From Hofstenia miamia (taxonomy: Eukaryota; Xenacoelomorpha; Acoela; Hofsteniidae), in NCBI GenBank assembly GCA_900660155.1, contig CABFPE010000135.1:1326134-1347659 (forward strand): a DNA stretch of 21,526 bases. Direction: 5' to 3'. Numbering within the stretch: the stretch's first letter is position 1; each line of letters begins with the position of its first letter. Shown here one piece after another: positions 1-8,366 of the stretch. The translations under genes and the position numbers were made by a program. The notes under the pieces are model-generated. The model did no database searches and was not told where the DNA came from. It worked only from the letters and a program-made list of their open reading frames with translations.

Positions 1-205
1 GAAAACAGTATGGACCGGCCCTCACATGATAACACAAACACTACTGAACAATGAATATATGCTAGATAATAATAGACTATTACATTTTCAAAACCTAAAG
101 AGAGCTACAGCAGATATCAAAGAGACAAAGATTGATGACAACGCCAAATTCAAAATATGCTGAATCAACAGCAATGAAATTATATACAATATGTATGATT
201 TAGAT
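1..205 (+). pseudogene. Ty3/Gypsy-type integrase C-terminal remnant (element A)
   Basis: Frame 2 reads from the window edge, so the gene starts outside the window. Near the start (about 11-31) it reads WTGPHMI, then LLNNEYML, and HFQNLKRA at 83-106. This order (aromatic-x-GP-hydrophobic, a turn with two Asn, then H-[VF]-x-x-LK) is the usual signature of the SH3-like C-terminal region of Ty3/Gypsy integrases, which bind DNA during cDNA insertion into the host genome. Further on, KRATADIKETKIDD and KFKIC match a minus-strand copy at about 13740-13795, supporting common descent. An in-frame stop occurs at about 161, and more at about 215 and 239, so it is dead. The frame runs on into ORF3 with no clear boundary, so where pol ends and the next gene begins is uncertain. 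Integrase assignment is by motif recognition only. Confidence 0.6.
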
Positions 206-1661
206 AGTGTACATTAAGAAGAATTTGATGATGAGTACTGAGCACAGAGCAAAAACGAGGAACTGAGACAGAGAGTGCTGCCTCAAAAGGCAGCAAGACA
301 TAAACCTATATATGACCCTGAAACATGGGATATAAATTTATTAACTGCATTTAGGAAATTAGAGGATAATGATGCACCCACTGATGAAGAAGAGAGTGTG
401 CAAAACACAACAATTGGAGGAGCTCTCAACAACAAACAGGAGAAGGAGAGTGCAAAGAAGTTCTCAAACCAGATGCTGAATCGAGGTCAGAAGTGACAAG
501 AACGAAGAGCTGATGAATAGACAATGTAGAGTGAGAAGGCGTCCTAGTAGTCCTCAAGGCTGATTCAAGGGCAGAGAGACCAACGAACAAAATGCCTCTC
601 CCACCAGGGATCTGCACCACTGATTCAAGGGCATGCAGAAAACTGGTGCGCAGCACAACTTTCCCTCCCAAAGTCCACGACGCCAATTCAAGGGCGGTGA
701 GACATGAGGAGTTCCAGGGGAAGGTGTAAGTGGTGGAAGAACCAAAGAGATACGAAAGCAATTCAAGGCTGACGTCATTTCATCCAGAACCACAGTTGGT
801 CAAGTGCCAATAGGAGTAACTGTGAGCTGATTCAAGGGCGAAACAGTAGAAAATATCAGCACAGATTCACAATCTTTGGACTGTGAACTGAGCACCAGTA
901 GACTACCATTAAGGATGACCCAGCTACATGCCTCCTCAGAGACAACATCAGAAAGAACAGTTAGATCAAAAGAAAGAGAAAAATGAATGTCAAAAATAGA
1001 TGGGGAAACATTACATCCGTAATTTATGGGAACTTCGAAGATGCGCTACAATGCATTTGCAAAGTTGTCACCAGAAACAAAGATCCATATACAGAAAGTC
1101 GCGAGGGTCAAAGAAAAATTTTTACCAATCATGCTCGATGCCAATAATAGGCCAAAAGTCAACGTCATTATCAGCTATCCACAGGAGATGAACGAAACTC
1201 TAGAGAGGCCATACATGCGCAGTATGGTGCACGTCATATTTGATGATGCATTTACACTAAATACAGCCCAAGCAATAATGGCATATAAAGATTAAATTGC
1301 AGAGATACCGGAAGTTAATATGGATGCAGACAACCTCACAATTATACACATTCTAAAACAGAAAGAATACACAAAAACGTTAGAAAAGAAAGTGGGCGAT
1401 ACAACAAGGATGGCAAGAGTGCAAAATGTCAGAGTTGTACTAATAACAATAACTACACAAGACGAGATTCCTGAGCACTTAGAAAATGCATGCAATTTAG
1501 GTGAAAACATCTTCCCATGGAAGAAGACAGATAAGAATACAATGATCCCAGAGCTGATACACCTAGACATACAGATAGACTATTGGGCACAGATCTACTG
1601 AATTATGGTAGACCCATGCATAGCAATCAATCTTTACAGGCAAATGAAAACCATAGAGTTG
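206..1661 (+). pseudogene. 5' part of the retroelement third gene, ORF3 (copy A)
   Basis: A decayed gene lying directly after integrase. Frame 2 carries YDPETWD at 311-331, followed by an acidic stretch. The same motif (YDPEKWD) occurs on the minus strand at 13663-13683, also just after integrase remains, so it is a family feature. By about 483 the reading moves to frame 3, which can be followed to 1601 across eight stops. Several of these are TGA just before FKG, as expected if CGA codons decayed. Frame 3 contains the FKG array (560-841), a Ser/Thr-rich linker, and a mixed alpha/beta stretch at 1026-1601 including VNVIISYP and MVHVIFDDAF. I do not recognise this last part; frame 1 also has a readable stretch at 982-1141 (WGNITSVIYGNFEDAL), so the true frame there is unsure. 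The copy ends at the N at 1667. Its SGNH-like and C-terminal parts are missing. Confidence 0.55.
560..841 (+). repeat. Five-unit FKG array inside ORF3
   Basis: The 8-mer ATTCAAGG occurs at 563, 623, 686, 761 and 830, usually followed by GC. The spacings are 60, 63, 75 and 69 nt, all multiples of three, so the unit is phased as protein. In frame 3 each unit reads [stop or Q]-FKG (FKA in the fourth). The TGA stops before units 1, 2 and 5 are one transition away from CGA, which would give RFKG. The first two units align with two minus-strand units near 13430-13510, also 60 nt apart. The units are basic and Ser/Thr-rich and look like a disordered linker. Function unknown. Confidence 0.65.
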
Positions 1662-1666
1662 ACAAC

Positions 1667-1667
1667 N
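1667..1667. other. Single N, probable scaffold join
   Basis: One ambiguous base sits seven bases before the inverted LTR fragment begins. ORF3 copy A stops on its left and unrelated LTR sequence starts on its right, so contiguity here should not be assumed. Confidence 0.7.
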
Positions 1668-1673
1668 TTTCTC

Positions 1674-1979
1674 TAAATTCTAAGCTATTTATTTAAAATG
1701 TTTTAAGTACCTGCCGATTTTAAATTTTGAATTAATCTTTTGCCAATATGGCTGTTCTTATGTAAGCGTAATTTCACTTGTTACAATTTGTCAAATAATA
1801 CTTAATCAGCTCTGGTATTTTTCTCATAATGTACAATATTGTAACTTGGTTGCATATTACAAAATGAATAAGATAATTAACTAAATTTTACAATCATCTT
1901 TCTGATTATATTTAAGCACTGTTAATCATTCAATGCTAATCTCTTTTGTTTGCAGCTTATTCTTTTGGGTGATGCTACA
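1674..1979 (-). repeat. B-type LTR fragment, inverted (left arm of a large hairpin)
   Basis: This is the reverse complement of about 2012-2317, the first 306 bp (U3 end) of the B-type LTR, with some substitutions. Its right edge is exactly the LTR terminus (GATGCTACA at 1971-1979, i.e. TGTAGCATC on the minus strand). It is separated from the facing LTR by only 32 bp. The left edge lies next to the N at 1667. Confidence 0.85.
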
Positions 1980-2011
1980 ATCCGCCTATATGAGAAATAC
2001 TTTGAAATTTT

Positions 2012-3172
2012 TGTAGCATCACCCAAAAGGAATAAGCTGCAAACAAGAGATTAGCGTAGACTGATTAATAGTGATGAAATATAATCAGAAATATGATTGT
2101 AAAAATTTAGTTAATTATCTTATTCATTTTGTAAAATGCAACCAAGTTACAATATTGTACATTCTGAGAAAAATACCAGAGCCGATTAAGTAATATTAAA
2201 CAAATTGTAACAAGCGAAATTATGCTTATGTCAGAACAGCCATATTGGCAGAAGATTAATTCAAAATTTGAAATCAGCAGGTACTTAGAACTTTTTAAAT
2301 AAATAGCTTAGAATTTAAATAGAATTTGATGAACAATAAATTCTTTGGAGTTTATTTTATTTTCATTCTTCATTTATCTGGTTTGATATTTAATAAAATG
2401 TTCAGCTAAGCAAGTTGTGTCGAGTAGTGGCTGGATTCCATCATGGGAGTGATTCGAAGGGTCCTTGTGCCACTCATGAAACAGCACTTATGTTACGGAT
2501 AGAAGGTTTTCGATTCTTGCTTAGCCTGACTATTGATCCATACATGTACATTGAATAGATGCTTGAAATGGCTGGATAGCTGAACCCTAGGGATATATAT
2601 ATCTATTATTAATAGTAGGAGACTAGACTATAATCGACCAAATAAATGACTTTACATGTATTGTTATTAAATGTAAGTATAGGAAACTGCAACATTTTCC
2701 TTAATTTCTAAAGCCAGTAATTTTATGGTAATGGCTACTTTAATATTAAATAGCTGCAGTTAGTGTCAATGCCCAGTTGCTTTACTTATTCAATCCAACA
2801 AACACTTTACAAAATTGAGTTTAAGTCAGTTACATCTTGACGTGAGCACACGCACTGAGCTAATGTAGGGTACACATAATTAGTTCCCATTGAGCTGAGA
2901 TGGTGCAGTGGACTTGGTCAATCGTTCATGAAGGAGGAGAACTGTGGTGTGGAGATCAGCTTTGGGCAGTAGCCCACAGATGATTCAGTGAGAAAACGTC
3001 ACATGGCTTTGTCACTTAAACAATGATGATTAATACTCAATTAACCTAACCAGTTAAACGGAGGAGAAACGTCTGGTGGTTTACCAAATCAGTAAATCCT
3101 CACCCGCCATTTATTTAGTGATAATATTAACGATAATACACTGTACGAATAGGCCAGGTGAAGGATGTTACA
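2012..3172 (+). mobile_element. Solo LTR, B type, inserted in ORF3
   Basis: This 1161-bp element begins TGTAGCATCACCC and ends GATGTTACA, the TG...CA form of retroviral LTRs. It is flanked by perfect 4-bp direct repeats, TTTT at 2008-2011 and 3173-3176. Removing the element and one copy restores the aligned ORF3 reading. It is about 1.15 kb long like the LTR at 3422-4575, to which it aligns throughout with scattered differences. A 4-bp duplication is typical of several Ty3/Gypsy lineages. A solo LTR arises when two LTRs of one insertion recombine. Confidence 0.88.
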
Positions 3173-3411
3173 TTTTCTCATGAAAGATGAACGAGCTATG
3201 AGAACTGACACCAATAGCAGAAAACATCAGGGAAACTCAATTTCTGAAATACACAAACACCATGATAACTGAGCATGAGGCAGTGCTGAAGATGACAAAG
3301 CAATCTGAATATGCAGTGATAACATGGGAAGATAATGAGCCTGAGTCACTCATAAGAAAAGCCAACACTCTCGTGCACGGGGAAAGACCTGTGCTGTCCA
3401 TAACGCAAGCT

Positions 3412-3421
3412 GAGGAGGGCA
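3412..3421 (+). promoter_or_regulatory. Polypurine tract of element B
   Basis: GAGGAGGGCA lies immediately before the LTR start at 3422. This is the expected place for the plus-strand primer of reverse transcription. It also codes for the EEG of the ORF3 end. Comparable tracts precede the LTRs at 10530, 17360 and (minus) 11867. Confidence 0.7.
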
Positions 3422-4575
3422 TGTAGCATCATCAAAAGGATCAAGCTGCAAACTAAAAGGAATAGCGTTGAAAAGATTAGCAGTGATTAAAAAATGATTG
3501 TAAAATTTTGTTAGATATCTTATTCATTTGTATTATACAACTAAGTTACAAAATTTCCCATTATGAGAAATATAGAGTAGACGATTAAGAAAAATTAGAG
3601 AAATTGTAACAAGCGAATCTACGCTTACATCAGAACAGCCATATTGGCAGAAGATTAATTCAAAATTTGAAATCAGCAGATACTTAGAACTTTTTAAATA
3701 AATAGCTTAGAATTTAAATGGAATTTGATGAACAATAAATTCTTTGGAGTTTATTTTAATTTATTATCTTCATTTATCTGGTTTGAAATTTATTAAAATG
3801 TTCAGCTAAGCAAGTCGTGTCGAGTAGTGGCTGGAGTCCATCACAGGAGTGATTCGAAGGGTCCTTGTGCCAGTCACGAAAGCGCACTTAAGTTATGGAT
3901 AGGGAGTTTTTCGATTCTTGGTTAGTCTGACTATCAATCATTACATGTACATTATAATAGATTCATGAAATGGCTGGATAGCCAACAATTAGGGCTATAT
4001 CTATGTCAGTAAAAATAGGAGACTTGACGATAATCGACCAAATAAATGACTTCACATGTATTGTTATTAAATGTAGGTGCAGGAAGCTGCAATATATTAA
4101 TTAACTATTAAAGCCAACAGTTTTACAGTAATGGCTAGCTTGATATAAAATTAATGCAGCTAGTGTCAATGCCAGGTTGCTCTACTTATTCAGTTTAACA
4201 AAACACTTTACAAAAGATTGAGTTTAAGTCAGTAATGCTTTGACATGAGTGCATGCACTGAGTTAATGTAAGGTACACATAATTAATGTCCATTGAGCTA
4301 AGATGGTGCAGCAAACTTGATCGATCATTAATGAAAGAGAGGAACTGTTGTGTGGAGATCAGCTTCAGGCAGTAGCCCACAGTTAGTCAATCAAAGAATC
4401 CACTGCATGGCTTTGTCACCTAAACAGTGATGGTTATTATACAGTTAGCATAACTAGCTAAACAAAGAGGAAACCATTAGCAGTCTATTCAATTAGTAAA
4501 TCCTTACCTGCCATTAATTGAGTGATAATCACTAACAATAATACACAGTGACATAGGCCTGGTAGAGGATGTTAC
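3422..4575 (+). mobile_element. 3' LTR of element B (B type)
   Basis: Begins TGTAGCATCATCA directly after a polypurine tract and ends GATGTTACA; 1154 bp. It aligns end to end with the solo LTR at 2012-3172. Shared blocks include the stretch after CAGAACAGCC (2235-2330 and 3630-3740) and the GTCGAGTAGTGGCTGGA block (about 2418 and 3818). As the ORF3 host of the solo LTR, this is the 3' LTR of the older element. No convincing primer binding site is visible, as expected after a 3' LTR. The following 61 bp (4576-4636) are unassigned. Confidence 0.85.
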
Positions 4576-4636
4576 ATTTCCAATAAAGCATTTCTCTCTT
4601 TCCCATGCGTTCTTTGAGCACCTGTCACAGTCGCCA

Positions 4637-5171
4637 TGTAGAATCATGCCAATCCACTTTTGACACTGAACTCAGAGTAACTTATTACTTTTCTTAGCTA
4701 ATACAATAAGTAATCTTGACAATCTCCTAATTCTCTCCTTCCAATTGAGTGTTTGTTCAATTAACTTAACTTAATACACATTAGCTTGTCTAACAGCTTA
4801 ACTAACAACAACTCATTTAGGTAAGAGTGGTAAATGGAAGACAGGATCAACACCCGAAGGTTCGCCATACAGTTCCAGATACATATTAATCAGCCACAAC
4901 TACAGATTGCACTTCGTCTTTACAGTGGAAACCATCGACGGAATTAGTGTGTAAATAGTGAACTCAGTGTGAGGGAACTTGTAACTACATAAGAATTTAG
5001 TGCACTGATTGTTTTGTTATTATGAATTTGTAAAGATAATCGATGACAGCAACCGGGATGCTTTAGCTTGTTATTGAGCCTTACATATAATAGCCCTACA
5101 GATATAGTAATACATGATAGCCCTTCATACATGTAAACAATCAATGCAGCCGGCAAGAAAACAATTGCATC
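4637..5171 (-). repeat. T-type LTR, U5-side fragment
   Basis: Starts TGTAGAATCATGCCAAT on the plus strand, which is the U5 end of a minus-strand T LTR. It matches 7016-7548 until about 5171, where it stops abruptly and gives way to the duplicated segment at 5173-5369. The U3 half is missing. Confidence 0.8.
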
Positions 5172-5172
5172 A

Positions 5173-5369
5173 ATCTTCATGTTCTTTTTGATTGAGTTTT
5201 TTGAAGAGATTTTGTAGTTTCCTTGTTTAGTTTTCCAATAAACAATATTCAGCCCCTTCTTTGATCAGCTAAAAAGTTTGTTACACTCGCTGGTACTTTT
5301 TTCTCACGGAGGTATTGACAAAGTAAATAGTAGTGGGGGGCATTAGCAAGCCCACCATATCGAACAATA
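5173..5369 (-). repeat. Direct repeat R1, duplicate of part of an orphan pseudogene
   Basis: This 197-bp segment is nearly identical to 6818-7014. The core 5180-5366 begins TGTTC and ends GAACA. Read on the minus strand, both copies hold one frame (NAPHYYLLCQYLREK, then VTNFLADQRRG and FIGKLNKETTKS), each with a single stop at a different position, so the ancestor was open. In the 6818-7014 copy the frame runs on into the pseudogene to its left, showing that R is coding-derived and not a true LTR. The right edge coincides with the N at 5370, so the duplication may be real or an assembly effect. Confidence 0.75.
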
Positions 5370-5370
5370 N
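5370..5370. other. Single N, probable scaffold join
   Basis: The ambiguous base falls exactly at the end of direct repeat R1. The copy at 7014 continues into a T LTR, whereas here the sequence changes to unrelated AT-rich DNA. Contiguity across it is doubtful. Confidence 0.7.
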
Positions 5371-6085
5371 TAAATGTTCAAAACATAATGCATAAATATC
5401 TAATAATCTTAAATGTCTGATGACGATGTATTACAAAATGTAGAAATGATATAATAAGGATGTGTTTACAATAAAATATTATAAGGAATGAAAAACATAG
5501 TCCTATACAACTTAACGAAAATTGTATTGTAATCAGAACCATTCATTCCTTCTTGTAAAAGGCTATATATAATGGGTGTTCACTAAAAATCGGTAATATT
5601 TAAAATTATATGTAAAACATTGTAAAATATAACCAAACACCTGCAGTTAGACATCATGTCCAAGCCTGACCTAATTTAAACGTGTTTAATCCGGGTGTTC
5701 ATAGAGCATGGTATGTTATAAAAGTGACATCATCTTCCTCTCAAATAGTGCTTTCCTTTTTTCTTTACACTGTGCTTTAGTGTTTTTCAAATGGAGCAAA
5801 ACAAATTTTTTTTCATTTGATTAGTTTTCGGTATCTCAGAAAAGTAGTGTTGGCCCACTGTAATAATCGTTGCAAAATATCAATAAGCTCAGTTAATTTT
5901 TTAGTTCCCACCATGAGTCAAAATAAAAATAAAAAATTGGAAAAAATTTATATCTGTCATATGATCAGTGGAAAATGAGAATCTTAAATAATTTTATTTT
6001 TTTATAAATTTACAAAAAAACACATTATTTATTAGAAAAATAATCTTTTTTACTGTTAAATTCACTGCATTGATTAAATAACTCC
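5371..6085. other. AT-rich interval without a recognisable gene
   Basis: No sustained reading frame. GGGTGTTCA occurs twice, at 5574 and 5693, and a TATAAAAG string lies at 5717-5724, but nothing ties these to a gene. It may be the 3' flank of the minus-strand pseudogene that follows. Confidence 0.4.
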
Positions 6086-6089
6086 AATT

Positions 6090-7014
6090 TGGCCCATATG
6101 TAAATGATCACTGCCACATACGTGTTTTGATGCCTCAGTAACAATTTTCACACAATGCTCCACTGCTTGGTTATGGGACAAGAAATTCGGACTATTTATT
6201 ACTTTGTCTTTTTCATTTTTCATAATGTTTTCAAGAAATACTCAAATAAACCAATCAACCAAATCATAATAATTTTCTGAAGAAAAATAGATAATCGTCT
6301 GACATCACTTGATTTTATTTGCAGATTTCTTATATTTATTATCCTCCTTATTGTTAGTTCTCTAATGTGAAGAATGGGATCTGTTAGCATAGCCAGTAAT
6401 ATATTTTCACTGTAGGCTTAGTATGCACCTCTTTGCAAAACTGGGTCAATAACATCGTTTAACTACTTATGGAAAGTGTTGCAAATCAAAAAATATAAGT
6501 GGCCCACTTTTTAATAGAGCATTTTTCATTATTGCAATCATACAAGAGGATATACATTTAAAATGTATTTAGTAAGAATCTTCAATGGATTGCATGGATT
6601 TTCGGTCGAAATGTAAAATCTTAGAACCCTATTGGCCAAATTAAGCCATCAATAATGATTTAGGATGCCAGTTTCTTTCGAGGCAAGGTTGGGTAGTTAC
6701 GTAACCAATAGGATACAGCCTTTATCATTTTCATTGTCACAAATCGACCTTTCTTCAGAAATGTCAGCATAGTCATAAGAAATTTCTATCTTACTCGATC
6801 CTTGTGTTTTTTTAAATATCTTCATGTTCTTTTTGATTGAGTTTTTTGAAGAGATTTTGTAGTTTCCTTGTTTAGTTTTCCAATAAACAATCTTCGGCCC
6901 CTTCTTTGATCAGCTAAAAAGTTTGTTACACTCGCTGGTTATTTTTTCTCACGGAGGTATTGACAAAGTAAATAGTAGTGGGGGGCATTAGCAAGCCCGC
7001 CATATCGAACAATA
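6090..7014 (-). pseudogene. Decayed orphan ORF of a family recurrent in invertebrate genomes
   Basis: Read right to left, the minus strand gives a chain of fragments in changing frames. First come LANAPHYYLLCQY and ADQRRGRRLFIGKL (7011-6825, direct repeat R2), then SYDYADISEE (about 6750-6780). These are followed by SENILLAMLTDP and HIRELTIRRI (about 6404-6330), NYYDLVDW (about 6265-6290), and SPNFL with NQAVEHCVKIVTEASKHV (about 6190-6120). From memory, a large uncharacterised arthropod and cnidarian ORF family has this order: AHPENILLAM, HIREL-x-LRRI, Y-x-L-I-D-W, and HTQAVER-x-VK-x-VTEAS. Its function is unknown to me. Multicopy occurrence suggests it travels with mobile DNA. There are many stops and at least three frame changes. 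It is flanked on the right by the T LTR at 7016. Confidence 0.55.
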
Positions 7015-7015
7015 T

Positions 7016-8366
7016 TGTAGAATCATGCCAATTCAATTTTCGTAATGAATACATAGTAACTTATTACTTTTCTTAGATAATATGGTAAGTAAGCTTGACA
7101 ATCTTCTAAATTCTCTCCTTCTAATTGAGTGTTCTGTTGATTAACTTAACTTAATATACAGTAACCTCTTTAACTGTGTAACTTACAACAACTCATTTAG
7201 GTAAAGAGTGAAAGATGGAAGACAGGATCGACACCCAAAGGTTTGCCACATGGTTTCAGATATATAGTAATCAGCCACAACTACAAAGTGCACTTCTTCT
7301 TCGCAGTGAAACCCATCGACGGAATTAGTGTGTGAATAATGAACTCAGTGTAAGGGGATTGGCAACTAATCAAGAATTTAGTGCATTGATTGTTTTTGTT
7401 ATTATGAATTTGTAATGATAATCGATTACAGCAACTGGGATGCTTCAGCTTGTTATTGAGCCTTACATATAATAGCCCTACATATATACTGATACATGAT
7501 AGCCCTTGATACATGTAAACAATCAATGCCGCCAGCAAGAAAACAAATGCGTAAGTTGGCCAAAGGTCTACAATAGGAAATAATGAGCAACTTAATTCTG
7601 ATAGTAAACTGATAATGAATGTAATATAAAAACAAGATATAATTAACTTCAATACTAATTCACTGATTATAAGGTGACACCAGAATGGATTGGAATTCTT
7701 TGATAGGGAAACAATCATGTAAAGTATACTAATCATAATCATAATAACTGACAAGCAATGAAGAATAGGAAAGCTATAACGGCAAAAAACCCCTATACCT
7801 ATTTGTAGCCTAAAAGCACTGAAAGGTAACTACAGCTGTCGCCCTCCCCACCGTGGAATGGCTATTAGGAGGCTGCTCCAGCATACCTTTAAACGGATGT
7901 GGGAACCACTGTACAAATTACCCCAGTGCTTGAACTTTTAGCTTTCCATAAAAATATAAAGTAACCTGACAAGAGAAAAGTAAATCCAACTAAATTTGTT
8001 CATCAGTAATCTTAACATTTCAAATATATTTATAGCACTTCATAGTAAATAAGCAAATGCTTGATACTCAACTAGTATGTATATAATCGATCTTGTTTAC
8101 AGTTTTCCCTTGGTTTATAGTTCTGCTGATAATTACGCAACATCAGCTTTAATTAGAATATGCTGTTTGGCCATCTCTTGTTTTGTCAAATACTGCTGAG
8201 CATAATTTAAATATAACTGCACAAAACAATGTACAAAATCAAATAATCAATCATATCACGTGTTTACATCTTAATTATTATAATCATTATAATATTTATA
8301 GTCTTGGTTTCATTCATTCTTTCTCTCATCTTGACCACACATGATATTTTGATGGATTATGCCACA
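7016..8366 (-). mobile_element. Complete T-type LTR on the minus strand
   Basis: The outer (U5) end is TGTAGAATCATGCC at 7016. The inner (U3) end, read on the minus strand from 8366, is TGTGGCATAATCC, probably from TGTAGCATAATCC. Length is 1351 bp. It shares U3, middle and U5 blocks with 10530-11717 and 15214-16617. A 157-codon minus-strand frame at 7281-7754 is a shared LTR segment, not a convincing gene. No target duplication is seen (ATAT on the left, CAAG on the right). Its U3 terminus touches plus-strand ORF3 copy E directly. Confidence 0.82.

Larger units (their letters stand above)
1980..3426 (+). pseudogene. ORF3 C-terminal part (copy B), split by a solo LTR
   Basis: The coding pieces are 1980-2011 and 3177-3426; everything between is an inserted LTR plus its target duplication. 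The 32-bp piece reads RLYEKYFEIF and joins across the insertion to S-stop-KMNEL. The join matches copy D (LYRRFYPIF at about 12100-12130, minus) and copy E (LYEKYYEKFNGKL). After 3177 the frame runs through QFLKYTNTM, ITEHEAVLKM and KANTLVHGERP to QAEEGM, with the stop TAG at 3424-3426, two bases inside the 3' LTR. Copy D has the same tail (EKQAVLKMSKQ, QANALVH, QAEEGV). Two internal stops make it inactive. Everything upstream of RLYEKY is missing. The tail has no signal peptide or membrane segment. Function unknown; it is conserved in sequence and always lies next to the polypurine tract. Confidence 0.7.

Noticed and set aside
2901..2911. TGGTGCAGTGG in the B LTR as a pol III A box of a tRNA-derived SINE.
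   Set aside because: No B box at a suitable distance, and the segment is an integral part of both B LTRs.
5574..5724. GGGTGTTCA at 5574 and 5693 plus TATAAAAG at 5717 as transposon ends or a promoter.
   Set aside because: The two 9-mers are in direct orientation, with no inverted partner, transposase or transcript-like frame attached.
5180..7011. The 187-bp TGTTC...GAACA direct repeats as LTRs of a small retroelement.
   Set aside because: The minus-strand reading frame runs through the right repeat into the orphan pseudogene. There is no primer site or polypurine tract, and no target duplication flanks the pair.
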